A stretch of 64,000 nucleotides of DNA from Immersiella caudata (Eukaryota; Ascomycota; Sordariomycetes; Sordariales; Lasiosphaeriaceae). The position numbers and the translations under genes are program-made. The notes below the pieces were generated by a model that saw only the letters and a list, made by a program, of their open reading frames with translations, was not told the origin of the DNA and did no database searches. This document shows, in pieces, positions 1-11,700 of the stretch; position 1 is the first letter of the stretch, and each line of letters begins with the position of its first letter. The stretch lies in NCBI GenBank assembly GCA_030512335.1, contig JAULSU010000004.1, positions 5,766,001 through 5,830,000 of the forward strand, written 5' to 3'.

Positions 1-31
1 CCTCTGTCCCCACCGCCGCAGACTTTGCAAC

Positions 32-766
32 ATGACGATATCTCAATCCTCACTGGGGATAGAACCTTGGGCTCCCGCGCAGCACTTGCCAGAGAAGACC
101 CCACTTGGGGTGTCTGAGATTGGAGTCGTCGACGTTGCGCACGAAGACCCCAACAGGTTCCTTGTCGTGTCGCCATACACCGAGCAAGAACACCTGCTAG
201 ACCTAGAGACACTTGACGCTGAGAACCAACTCCTGGCACTGGCTTTGGTGTCCCTCAAGTGCATCCGAGAGGATTACGCCACTGGGCCGTATTTGGAGAT
301 CTTCAACTGGGAAGATGTTATCGAGACTCTGCGTGCACTTGCCCGACAGAGAAACCACACTTGGCGAGAAACATCGTTCTACGTCGTGGCCTTCCGTTCC
401 CAGATACCTCCGACCACGGTCTACGCCGACTTGGGCGTGCTGGATAAGGCCGCGCACATTGAAGCGACGGCGAGCGGTGGCTTTCTCAAGTAGGTTACGC
501 GTTGCTTTCCCGGGTTTTTGGTGTTGGCACGGCTTGCTCACACTTGCGGCAGGTATTGGTTTGGAACTCCTGATGTAGACGGGCGGAACCTTGCGACGTG
601 CATCTGGAGATCGCAGGAAGACGCGAAAAAAGGAGGTATCGGCCCTGCTCACCGCAAGGCAGCCGGTGCTGCGAGGCATCTGTACACCTTCTGGCAGATT
701 GACCGCCACCGAATGACCATTCGAGACGGAATTGAGAGCTGGGAAATCTCCAAGTGGTCGGATTAA
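32..766 (+). CDS. UPF0643 family protein
   Basis: Two exons, 32-489 and 553-766, joined over a 63-nt intron (GTAGGT...GGCAG). The join restores L-K-Y-W across the boundary and gives a protein of about 222 residues. The C-terminal half carries the family's familiar block: YWFGTPDVDGRNLATCIWRS, then a GPAHRKAAGAARHLY stretch and a tail ending near ESWEISKW. This matches the fungal UPF0643 family (S. pombe PB2B2.08), which has no established biochemical role. The ATG at 32 is the first in frame and sits 31 nt from the window edge, so the promoter lies outside and a further upstream exon cannot be excluded. Family assignment rests on recognised motifs; I infer no function. Confidence 0.85.
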
Positions 767-1663
767 CGAGCACATGATAAAGCTTATGTGTAATATAGTT
801 AGAATATCTGACTGCGGGGTGAAGATGGTAGCAGGACGAAATCTTTGCCGTTCGTGGCTTGTTCAAGCATCGGGAAGCGAAAGCATCGTTTGAAGCAACT
901 GTTTTCAAGCCCGAGAATAGACAGCATTGCCGTTTCGGGGTGACCGAAGAATTTGGCTATAAGATCCGAAAAATGCGTGGTGGAGCTCCATGAAGGTGCG
1001 GAAGGTGCGATTCGGCATCAGGTAGCTGGTTGAGTGGCGGCGCGCGACTTGTTGTGCATCGGACAAATGTAAAGAAGAGCAGGACAGGACGTCCAGAGCA
1101 GCACAGACAGGAGGGTGTCGTTTATTTAAGATTCCCAAAGCCGCATTCCGAGGGGCCCTTGACGTGGGGGACGCGTGGGATGAGCGCTTCTCAGGTCAAA
1201 TCACCGCCACTGCTTGGTTTTCGTGACTGTCACGGACCAACTGCCAATTGGGCTTCCTCCCCATGGACCCTGTCATCGAGCTGTCACGCGCTGGACTGCA
1301 TTCTCCTCCGCTTTCATCCCAAGGCACGACCTTGAACTATTCGCTCCAAGGATCTGCCTGCGTTCTGGTTTCTGTGTGCCTGGTCGCTGGTGTGGATTTT
1401 CCCTCCACGACCTGCGCCACAGATTGCCGACCCCACCAGCCACACGGGCCCTCAAGCCTCCTTTGTTCATCCCGTTTTTCGCCCAACCAACCCCGCATTG
1501 GCGCGGGCTGCCCACAAATTAGCGAGAAAATCGAAAAAGTTGCGCTGCGAAAAAGAAGCCAGCAAAAGCCAACCCACCACGACGACCGATCTTCACCTCC
1601 CCGGGCTATCCTGTATCACGTAGCCGCTCCGAAATTCCAGGTCGCTATTGCTCACATTACATC
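767..1663. other. Intergenic region; promoter and 5' UTR of eIF3h
   Basis: About 900 bases without a convincing gene. The right half is pyrimidine-rich and leads to the eIF3h start. Short open frames here have random composition and no recognisable motif. Confidence 0.6.
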
Positions 1664-2890
1664 ATGGTTGACGCACAGAAGGATGTGCCGTTCAAGTCGG
1701 CGCAGGTCGAGGCGCTGGTGAGTCGAGCTCGGAGTGGCCCCACGATATCCGCAAGCAACGTCAAAGCTGACAATGGCGCGTGTGACAGGTTGTGATGAAG
1801 ATCGTCAAGCACTGCTCGTCGACCTTCCCGACGACCGCGACCGGCTTCCTCGTTGGCATGGATAGCAACGGCGTCCTCGAGATCACCAACACCTTCCCTT
1901 TCCCCACCGTCGACGTCGCCGTACCCGACAACCAGCAGGGTCACCAGAATGATGCTTCGAGTATCGCTGCCGCTGCCCCCCGCGCGAAGGCCAATATTGT
2001 CTACCAGAACGACATGATCAGGCACCTCAAGGAGGTCAACGTGGATGCCAACAACGTGGGATGGTACACCAGCGCTACCATGGGCAACTTCGTCAACCTG
2101 AGCTTCATCGAGAACCAGTATCACTACCAGCGTGATAATGACAAGACTGTCGCTCTCGTCCACGACGTCAGTAGGAGCTCGCAAGGGTCTCTGAGCCTGC
2201 GCGCATTTAAGCTTTCCACCGAGTTCATGGCTGCGTTCAAGGAGGCCAAGTTCACGACCGAGAGGTAAGGCAACATGTACCGAGCGGACGATTCATGTGC
2301 GGTTAGGTGCTGACATGATTTGGTGCAGTCTCCAAAAGTCCAAACTTACCTTCAGGGACATCCTCGTCGAGGTTCCCGTCATTGTCCACAACTCTCACCT
2401 CCTCACCTCGTTCGTACATCAGATCCCCCCGCCACCCGAGGACCCCGAGATTTCCCTTCCCGCCTCGCTGGACGACATCAAGCGCCAACCGGCCCAGTTC
2501 CCTCCTCACCCTTCGTTCGACGTGCTTGATCTCTCTATTGATCCGTTTCTCGAGAAGACGTGCGACCTGCTCCTCGATAGCATTGAGGCCCATTACACTG
2601 ATCTCAACAACCACCAGTACTACCAAAGATCGCTCACGCGTGAGCAATTTAAGATCACTCAGTGGCAGACGAAGCGGAAGGCGGAGAACGCCGTCCGGTT
2701 GGCGGCGAAGCAGACACCTCTTCCCGAAGATGAGTGGCAGAGACTGTTCAAGCTGCCCCAGGAGCCAAGCCGGCTGGAGGGTATGCTCAACGCAAGGCAA
2801 GTTGAGCAATACAGCAAGCAGGTAGACGGATTTACGGCAACGGTCACAGCAAAGATGTTCGCTGTTAGGGGCAATTTGCTCCCCGAGTAA
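1664..2890 (+). CDS. eIF3h: Eukaryotic translation initiation factor 3 subunit H
   Basis: Three exons: 1664-1717, 1789-2264 and 2329-2890, giving 363 residues. All introns are GT-AG and phases agree. The start ATG opens MVDAQKDVPFKSAQVEAL, and the first exon joins to VVMKIVKHCSSTFP, the start of the MPN (Mpr1/Pad1 N-terminal) domain. This is the MPN-type, non-catalytic subunit of eIF3: the JAMM metal ligands of active isopeptidases are not evident, as expected for eIF3h. The C-terminal third is helical, with ALRKT-like charged stretches and a region around NNHQYYQRSLTREQ that is typical of the family. The protein acts in the cytosol in 43S pre-initiation complex assembly and scanning. A second eIF3 subunit, eIF3j, lies 50 kb away; I draw no regulatory link. 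Confidence 0.95.
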
Positions 2891-3104
2891 TGTAGACTTT
2901 GTGTTGGAGGGATCGTGGATTTTATAGCCCAGGGGATCTCACTTGCATTGGGTTAGGCGTTCCGGTCGTTGGTGGGTTGTTAGCCTTGGGTCTCCGGCCA
3001 AGTGGTCGTTCGTGTTCAGGTTTCCAGGTTGCCCCTGGGCCCCAGAGGGCGGAACTAGAGAGGCAGCCCAGCGTACAAATGCCAAAAAAGGGAATGGTCA
3101 TGAA

Positions 3105-3153
3105 TAATCTGGGGGCTAGTATTGCAGCAGGCGTCTGAATTGTGCTGAGAATG
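3105..3153 (+). repeat. Diverged direct repeat, copy 1
   Basis: Begins TAATCTGGGGGCTA and continues TATTGC.GC.GGCGT.TGA.ATTGTGCTGA. The second copy at 3387-3437 matches about nine bases in ten with one 1-nt gap. Flanks do not align. Confidence 0.8.
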
Positions 3154-3386
3154 TCTATTCACACACCATACCATACGCCCACCCGCACCATATCCATACG
3201 CACAACCCCCAACCACCCACCCAACCGCCCCAAACCCCAAGGCCTATTCTTAACTAGGTATTTGGAGATGATTAGTAACCTATACACCTTTTGAGCTGGC
3301 CCGGACACCTTCTTGTCCTGAGTCAGGCCTTGGGGTTTCGTGGTAATGGTGGCGGGAAGCTTTGTATGGGGTAAATAGAAGTTCGC

Positions 3387-3437
3387 TAATCTGGGGGCTA
3401 CTATTGCTGCGGGCGTGTGATATTGTGCTGACAGGAT
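3387..3437 (+). repeat. Diverged direct repeat, copy 2
   Basis: Shares an identical 14-nt core (TAATCTGGGGGCTA) with the copy at 3105, followed by about 30 further bases with scattered substitutions. The two copies are 282 nt apart in the same orientation. Confidence 0.8.
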
Positions 3438-4039
3438 GCGGCCATTTTTCCTCCTTTGTCCGCGGGGTGTCGGCGAGTAGAAAGAAAACCCGGGACCGTG
3501 TGGAGGGAGTCCGGACATCCTTTGGAGTGCCGAACCACCAGAAAGTCGTTTCTTCTGCCACCAAGCCCGAAGGTGGGGAATTAGAGGGGCTGGTGGGGTG
3601 TGGACGGCTGAAAGAGGTTAGCCCGCCTCACCCCTCCTTGTGGACCCCTGCCCGAACAACACCACCCGCGCTGCACAAGAAAGTCGAGGTTTTCTCTTCC
3701 CACCGACCTTCTCCTCCCATCCTCCCTCATCTTTCATTCTTCTTGCCTCAATCTTGATCTTGCTGCCTTCTTCGTCGTATTTTAAATCATTCTAAACGGT
3801 ATGTCCAGAAAAATTGGCCTGCAAGACACATTGCGTCCGCTGTTTCTTCTGTTTCCCGTCTTTTTTACCGGGCCTGACATTGGGTTTTGGGAATAGGCGG
3901 TCAAGTTACCCCGCCCTCAACTTCTTCCGCCCGATTGTGTATTCTCACCGTCCGTCCTAACGGCCTTTTCTCGCTATCCCAACGCTGTCTTTGCTCTCTC
4001 AAGGCCTTTCACTGACCAATCCACCAGAAAGCAGTCAAG

Positions 4040-5447
4040 ATGTCCGCTCCCGCCGCCAAGTTCAAGGTCGCCGACCTCTCCCTCGCTGCCTTCGGTCGCA
4101 AGGAGATTGAGTTGGCCGAGAACGAGATGCCCGGTCTCATGGCTACCCGCAAGAAGTATGCCCTCGACCAGCCCCTCAAGGGTTCCCGCATTGCCGGCTG
4201 CCTGCACATGACCATCCAGACCGCTGTCCTGATCGAGACCCTCACTGCCCTCGGTGCCGAGGTTACCTGGTCGTCTTGCAACATCTTCAGCACACAGGAC
4301 CATGCCGCCGCTGCCATCGCGGCTGCTGGTATCCCCGTGTTCGCCTGGAAAGGAGAGACCGAGGAGGAGTACAACTGGTGCCTAGAGCAGCAGCTTGTCG
4401 CCTTCAACGACGGCAAGAAGCTCAACCTCATCCTTGACGACGGTGGTGACCTTACCCACCTCGTCCACACGAAGTACCCTGAGCTGCTCAAGGACTGCTA
4501 CGGTGTCTCGGAGGAGACCACCACCGGTGTCCACCACCTCTACAAGATGCTCAAGAACGGCGAGCTCCTCGTCCCTGCCATCAACGTCAACGACTCCGTC
4601 ACCAAGTCCAAGTTCGACAACCTGTACGGCTGCAAGGAGTCCCTCATTGACGGCATCAAGCGCGCTACCGATGTCATGATTGCCGGCAAGATCGCCGTTG
4701 TTGCTGGCTTTGGTGACGTCGGCAAGGGCTGCGCTTTCGCTCTCCAGGGCATGGGTGCTCGCGTCCTCGTGACTGAGGTCGACCCTATCAACGCTCTCCA
4801 GGCCGCCATGGCCGGCTTCCAGGTCACCACCATGGACAAGGCTGCCGCCATTGGCCAGATCTTCGTCACCACCACCGGCTGCCGTGACATCCTCGTTGGC
4901 AAGCACTTCGATGCCATGCCCAACGACGCGATTGTGTGCAGTGAGTCTTGCTCGAGCCCCGAAACTGTGTGTTGCGCAATACCTGACAAACCTTTTAGAC
5001 ATTGGCCACTTCGATGTTGAGATCGACGTCGCTTGGCTCAAGGCCAACGCTGTTTCTGCCCAGAACATCAAGCCCCAGGTTGACCGCTTCACCATGAAGA
5101 GCGGCCGCCACATCATCCTCCTTGCCGAGGGCCGCCTCGTCAACCTTGGCTGCGCCACCGGCCACAGCTCTTTCGTCATGTCCTGCAGCTTTACCAACCA
5201 GGTGCTTGCCCAGATCATGCTCTTCAAGGCTGAGGATGCCGCTTTCTCTTCCAAGTATGTCGAGTTCGGCAAGACTGGCAAGCTCGAGAAGAAGGTCTAC
5301 GTTCTTCCCAAGATCCTCGACGAGGAGGTTGCCCGTCTCCACCTCGACCACGTCAACGTCGAGCTCACCAAGCTCACCGACGTCCAGGCCGAGTACCTCG
5401 GCTTGGGTGTTGAGGGCCCCTTCAAGGCCGACCACTACCGCTACTAA
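4040..5447 (+). CDS. SAH1: S-adenosyl-L-homocysteine hydrolase (adenosylhomocysteinase)
   Basis: Two exons, 4040-4940 and 4999-5447, give 449 residues, the usual fungal length. It cleaves S-adenosylhomocysteine to adenosine and homocysteine in the cytosol, removing the product inhibitor of methyltransferases. The N-terminal substrate domain is complete. The Rossmann motif VAGFGDVGKG, which binds the tightly held NAD, lies near residue 221, just after the conserved NLYGCKESL block. The C-terminus ends FKADHYRY, the family signature tail with the Lys and Tyr that close over the cofactor of the neighbouring subunit. The intron (GTGAGT...TTTAG) splits the Asn codon of the C-N-I-G-H-F-D segment. 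Codon use is strongly biased to C-ending codons, consistent with high expression. A 5' UTR intron at 3799-4027 is likely. Confidence 0.97.
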
Positions 5448-6331
5448 TTTCTGCCACGTCGTGTGGCATGTCTGCTCACGCCTGTCCTGGCCCGGGACGG
5501 GGCGTCGAGAAATCTGTGGTAACACATAGATCTCATTCAACAGATAGATCTTGGGCTTCTCTTACTGGCATAATGGCAAGGTTTTGCGGGGAGTGTTTTT
5601 CAACAGGCATGGGTTGCATAACATACAAGGTTTGGGCTGGGTAAAAGGCGATGGGTCTGGTACAGATTTTCAACAAAAGTACGGCGTTGGCTTTGGCTCA
5701 TGATATCCCACCCGAACCAAATGGAAGGCGTTTTAACAAGTGTTGGTCACGGACATGATGACCGCCCCAACAGAGGGCGGACAACGAACAAAGATAGCAA
5801 TAGCCCGTCAACCGAGGCTACGACTATAGATGTCAGACGATAGAAGGACATGATCCTTGTGTACAAATGACAACTTGGTCCATGATCCTTTGCTGTTTGC
5901 TTTACGATACCGTGGTGGCTCTGTCCCTGCTCTGCCCCTGTTTTTTTCTGGAGAATGTCTAGATGCACCGTATCCCTACGAGTAACACACCACCACCGCT
6001 ACTGCGGCAACCCCTGTTACCACTACACCAGAGGCATTTTTCCAGCTGAAGGGGGGTATTAAAGGTAGCTTTTATAGCCTTTTTAACTAATCCCAATACA
6101 TCCTTACAGTTAAAATAGGCCTTAGGTATTACAACAACAGGGCTGCTGTAGTCGCGGCGGTGTGGTGCAGAGTCAAGGGTTATGTGTGGGATACCTTGCA
6201 AATAGACGGATAGTACGGTGCAAATAGACATTCTCTTTATCTGTGATCTACTCTAAGTTTACCTGGCCGAGTCCTTTGCCTCGATCAAATGGCGTCCTTT
6301 TCCATGTCCGTCCCTGTATGCTTTTACCCTC
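5448..6331. other. Convergent 3' intergenic region with AT-rich relic
   Basis: Lies between the 3' ends of the hydrolase (+) and the dehydrogenase (-). The part at about 6040-6240 is clearly richer in A+T and in TpA than its surroundings and has a short open frame on the minus strand (see findings). No gene can be supported. Confidence 0.5.
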
Positions 6332-7481
6332 TTATCGCTCGCGTTGCTCTGGGACAACACTGCGCAAGACACCAGACTCGATGGCCATGCGCACATTGCT
6401 GATCGCCCACTCCTCCATCTTGGTCTCCGTCTCAACGGTATAAGTGCCCATGTGGGGAACCAGGAAGGCTTGTGGGTTCTCAATCAACCCTGGATGGACA
6501 GTGGGCTCATCCTCGTACACGTCAAGCCCAACGGATCCGACCCGTCCTGAATTCAGGGCCTCAACAAGAGCAGCCTCATCCATGACAGCTCCCCGTGCCG
6601 TGTTGACAATGGTCACCCCCTTCTTCATCCTGGCAAACTCTCTCGTCGAGATGATATGCCGCGTATTCGCCTGTCGCCGTCAGCATATTACCCCTTTTCA
6701 CCAGCCAAACCCAAGACAGGAGTGACTCACGTTCAACGGCAAGTTCAAACTCAACACATCACTCTCCCCTAGCAACCTCTCAAAGTCCACCCACTCCGCC
6801 CCCACCTCCCTCTCCTCCTCCTCGCTCAGCTTCTCCCGGTTATGATACCTCACATCCATCCCGAATGCCAGCCTCGCCTTCCTCGCCATGTTCTTCCCTA
6901 TCCCGCCCATCCCCAGAATTCCCAGGACTTTGCCCCGCGGATCATGACCTAGCGCAGGGGGTACTTTCCCGCGCCACTCCCCCCTGCGCAGAGAGAGGAT
7001 AGTGGGTGCTACATTGCGCAAGGCGCCGAGCATCAAGAAGATGGCCATGTCGGCGGTGGCGTCGTCTACTGCAGTGGGTGTGTTGGAGACGCGGATTCCG
7101 CGCTCCGAGCAGGCGGGGATGGAGATTTGGTCGTAGCCTGCGCCATTGTGGACGATGAATTTGAGAGAGGGGGGAAGGGCCGAGAGGAGCTCGGCGTCGA
7201 TGTGGCCGGTGATGGAGATGGAGGCAAAGGTGCGGTAGGTTATGGTGCAGCCGTCAAAGGTGCCGGAGCGGGATTCGGCAATGAAGTCGGAGCGGGAGGT
7301 GGAGGTGGGGGTGATGACGTCGGCTAGGGTAGTGATGGTTGACCAGGCGGTGTGGGCGCTACGGGGATCGGTTAGCAAGGCACCTCAGGAGAGAGTAAGG
7401 GATGGGGAAGTACAGCTCGATTTCACCGAGGAGGAGGACTTTCGGACGGTAAGCGGTGCCGTTTGCCGACTCAGAAGCCAT
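6332..7481 (-). CDS. D-isomer-specific 2-hydroxyacid dehydrogenase (glyoxylate/hydroxypyruvate reductase-like)
   Basis: Three exons on the minus strand: 7481-7414, 7358-6731 and 6670-6332, giving 344 residues. The N-terminus MASESANGTAYRPKVLLLG joins to LAHTAWSTITTLADVITP, as in yeast Gor1 relatives. The NAD(P)-binding loop GILGMGGIGKNMA follows GKVLG near residue 165. The catalytic triad is visible: Arg in NTARGAVMDEAALVEAL, Glu in GLDVYEDEP and His in FLVPHMGTYTVET. The enzyme should reduce glyoxylate or hydroxypyruvate to the hydroxyacid with NAD(P)H. Substrate preference cannot be read from sequence. The short first intron (55 nt, GTACTT...CGTAG) is supported by phase and by family alignment. 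Confidence 0.92.
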
Positions 7482-8705
7482 GTTGGACGGAGTCCTAGAC
7501 CGGAGGCGGGGTTAGGTGAGTCAACGGAGGCCGAAGCGGAGTCGGAGTCGGATACAACACGGGAAGGAGCTATGGTGGGGCGTACCGGCTCCGAATGAAT
7601 GAGCCTCCGGCTTGGTACGGGGAGCTCGATGTGTCCTGTCTGATCTTCTTGGCTGCAATCCGAACACTTGTTGAGCGCAGAAAAAAAAAAAACGGAGCAA
7701 GCCTGGAAGTGAATTCGGGTGATGATTGCCGATCCTCTGCGAGAGCGGAGGTGTGAGTGGGCTGGGGAGGCGGAAAAGGCTGTAAAGTTATGCCCAAAAC
7801 AACGACACGGCTACCAGTCCCGGGTACGGCGCTGCTTGCATCCGTACTGAACCCGCCGAAGTAATTGACTCAAAGACAAGACGCTCCTGCTGCGCAACAC
7901 AAGATGCCAGATAAGGCGGGTACCCTGCCGGCATCCTCGGAGGTCAACGAACAGGAACACTCGGATCGGCGCCGGTGCATGTGGGGCCGCACTGTTTTGC
8001 GCGTTGCCGTCTGGTTGGACCTTGGTTGTTGGCAGCGATTCCTCTCTTGTTCATCGGGTTCCTGGGCGAACCCGGGGCGTCCCCGAGTCTCGACCATCTT
8101 CTAACTGTACATTGCCCTGCCTCCTACTTCTTCTCCTTGTGCAGCCTCACTGCTTGAACTGCTTCATCCGCCCAGCCATGCAGTCGATACTAATAGTACA
8201 GGTAAAATCCCAAAAAGCTCTAAAATGCCCTGTCCGCCGCTGGAGACCAGGGGGGAGGGGTTAAATAAAAACAGAACAAAAACAAATGCCCGTCGACTTA
8301 TGCAACGCAACCGGAATTTTTTAACCGTCCTTCCTGATGCACCCTGGATATTAAGCCCAACCCCCGGTCACCGACCAGCCATTTCCCATCCTTGGCTCGG
8401 CGCGTGGAACCAGAGGGCTTGGTTGTGAATTTGCTCCGTACCACAAGACTCGGTGAAGCTTGGTGACCCCGTCTCCGCCCCCACCGACAATGCAATGCAG
8501 GTCAAACTGTAAAAGGAAGAAAATAGTGTTACACTGGTCGAAGAAGACACCGGAGGAAGCCGGATGACCAAAAATATTCGATGCGACCCACGTCGAACGC
8601 AAATATCCTGCTGACACCCTGCGGAGTGCCAGACAAATTGCCGTGTGAAATCGTGCGCGAGACAGATGCGGCCGGCTTCGTCGAGCCGTTGACCCGCCTT
8701 GAAAG
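7482..8705. other. Intergenic region
   Basis: Promoter of the dehydrogenase on the left, 3' flank of the Zn2Cys6 regulator on the right. There is a 14-nt poly-A run near 7681. No gene, RNA or repeat is recognised. Confidence 0.5.
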
Positions 8706-11700
8706 CTAGCTTCTTCTCAGGCGAGAGCCGCTGTTGAGCCCAGGTCGAACAAACGACCGGTATGCAACGTCCGCGAGCCGTCGCACTACATTAGTTGTGC
8801 CGCCGGTGCCTCCACTCGATGCCGCCTCGTCTCGGACAAACCTTGTCGCCACTGCGAGCTTACATCGTGGATCTGACTCTTCAAGGTGAGACGGCACTGT
8901 CTGCTCGTTGGTTGCGGCGTCCCAGCGTGCAGTATACTCCCTCAGGATGGCCACGCTGTAGAGAACATCTCTATTTTCCTTGCCGTCCAGTCGGGATCGA
9001 AGGTGGCCGAGATGGAATTCTCTGGCTGCGACGTCTGCGGGGGACGCAGACGAGTGTCTTTGTTGGAGATACTCAGCGAGATGGTACCAAAACTCGAGCT
9101 CGTGTTGCCGCGCAGTGCTGATGTTTTCGATGGTAGGTGGTGTAAGTGGGTTGTGCGAAAGTGTCTCGCCGGATACAAGGGTTTCGAACACTTGAACTCG
9201 ACTCGTCACCTCAAAAGGGCTACCCTCGGACGGTGACACGCCTTCGGACGGGCGAGCTACGCATCCGGGGAGGCGGGCGAGCGCCCAAATGAGGCTCGAT
9301 TCGAGGTGGCTGGAGTAGTTCAAGTCGCGGGGATGCGTAGACTTGACTTCAGAGATGGTTTGAAGAAAGGATGTGAAGAGGGCGAGCGTGGGTTGGTTTC
9401 GGTGAAGGATAGAGTTGAAGGCCGATGATTCTTTGAGCTCATACCATTTTGACTCAAAGAAAAGGGCCAAGCCTCGCATATATAGTTCGTAGTATAGTTT
9501 GGTAATTTCGTCCAGAGTCTCAGGGGACGGCGGTGAGCTTGGGGTTGGGGGGGCCATCCCCCCCAGCGCAAGGAGCTCATCGATTTTCATCTTCTTTGCT
9601 GGAAAAACTATTGTAAGCTGATGCGAACTCAGGATCGAGGAAGTGGTTACTCTTCCAGAGGGGTGAGAGACGTAGAAATAGGCCTTAAGTGAACCTAGGG
9701 TAGGACTAGTGGTTTCCCTTGCAGGGGAATCAGAGAGGTAGAACCAGGGGTTGGGTGAACTCATGATAGGGGTGGTGGCTTCTCTTCCAGGGGAGTGAGA
9801 GAGGTAGAAAGGAGGGTTGGGATGCCACCTTTGGAATCAAGACTCACACCAGGTTCCTCGTCTGCACCCTCAACCCTAAGCTGCTGATACTGCGAGGTTG
9901 GCGTATCCGCACTGCCCGAGAGGTCACCGCCTTGGAGGTCACCGCTCTGGAGAGCCGGATCAATGGCGGCCGAGTAGTCGAAGTTGGTTTCTGCCTTGAC
10001 GGACTGGCTAGTGGACGAGACGGGCGAGTCGAAGGTGATGCTCGACGGGACGGATGGCGGGTAGGAGCTCGGGACTATTGGCAGCTGGGCGTGGTAGGTC
10101 GATTGCGCGGTTGAGGAAGGCAGGGTTGGGGTCGATGCGAGTGTCGCGACAGGGGCAGGCTGACTGTTCGGAGCGGGCTGGATCGCCGTAGGTCCCTGCT
10201 GCTGCTTGAAGATTGGATCGTAGCCCAAGCACTCACGCTTCGACTTTTTGCAGTTGTTGCACGTCGGGTGTGCCTCGTCGCACTATGACGAAAGAAGAAA
10301 AATTAGAACATCCGCCAGAACAAAACATGGATATATAACCCAACGGAAAGGCAAAGAATTGGGAGTGCTGGGGAAGGGCGCGCGGTGTAGGCGGTGGCGG
10401 GGGGGCTGGAAGAAGCCGAGCGGAAAATTTGGGCCTTGCCCAGGACAGAGCCGCTGGGGTGATGCGGCGGGATCGATGGCTGGCGTCCTCGCTTCGGCGC
10501 AAGCTCGAAGTGTCAACGGTCGGAGCTGCCTATGCGATCGCAAGCGAAAGCTTGCTCGATGACGCGAACGAACGTCTCTCCTTCCGCTTACAACCACCCC
10601 GGTTTCATTGTCCCAAACAACGCCTGACTGCATCTCGACACTATCGCAACCACCCCGACCACACACCGGCGAGATGCTACCAGGCCACCATTCGAGTGAT
10701 GGCGAGAACAAAAAACAACAGATGCCACTCACCTTTATTCTACGTTTGCGGCAGGTCAGACAGCCGGTCTTCGTGCGTCGTTTAATCTCCTATTAGGCCA
10801 AGAAGCCCCAGCGGTCAGCCAACGTCCCCCAGGCGTGGATTGGAAAGGGAGCTGCATTGTACCGGTACCTTCTTGTGTCTTCCTCCGCTCAACGCGATGC
10901 GCGGATCGGCCATGCCAGGCGCCATGGCAAAGCGCATCGCGTTCGGGTCTGCGTGGATGCCGTACGCATGGGATGGGACGCTGTAGTAGCCCATCGGCGG
11001 CGCGGGGGCCATCGGGGCACCCATGTGGGCGTTCATCATCGCGTGTTGCTGCTGCTGCTGCTGTTGAGCGTGCTGTTGCTGCTGCGACGGAACGTGCTCG
11101 AGAGTCCGCATGCTGGGCAGGGCAGTCGGTGCCTGTCGGTAGGGATCGGGCGGCGGAGCTGGCTGCGGCGGGTACGCGTAGTGCGCCGTCGGAGGCATGC
11201 CGGCAGGAGGATAGGACGTTGGGCTCGGGTAGCCCATCTGCTGGCGCGGCCCCTGGGGCTGTTGTGCGTTGGACATTGGCGGCGAGGCCAACAACGGCGT
11301 GTCGCCGTCGTACCGCGTTTCCTTCCGGCTGGTGTGCTGCTCTCCCTCTAACCACTCTTCGGAACCAGTGTTCGGAGCGCGACTGCTCGTGTGGGTATAG
11401 GTGTTGGCTACTGCTGAACCACCGTCCGAGATGTCCCCTTCATCACCGCCAGAGACGTGTCGGGCGCTGTTACCCACAGGATGCGTGCAGCTCTCGCTTG
11501 TCCTCGCGCTGGCGGCGTACGGTGGCTGCGGTGACCCTCCACGTTGCGGCGCTAGGTGCTGCTGGTGGTGGTGAAGGCGCTGCTGCTCCTGCTCGTCGTG
11601 GTGGTTGTAGTGCGGCGAGTGCTGGTGCTGCTTCTGCTGCGTCGTGCCCGGCGGAGCGTGCAGCTCGACGGAACTCGAGTCCAGATGCTCAGGCGACGGT

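Larger units (their letters stand above)
2891..4039. other. Intergenic region with a diverged duplication; SAHH promoter and leader
   Basis: Holds the eIF3h 3' end and the promoter of the hydrolase gene. It contains two diverged copies of a 45-50 nt segment (3105-3153 and 3387-3437). Pyrimidine-rich sequence at 3690-3780 looks like a strong-promoter transcription start region. A likely 5' UTR intron runs from GTATGT at 3799 to CAG at 4027 (or 4034), with a CTGAC branch site near 4010. Confidence 0.6.
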
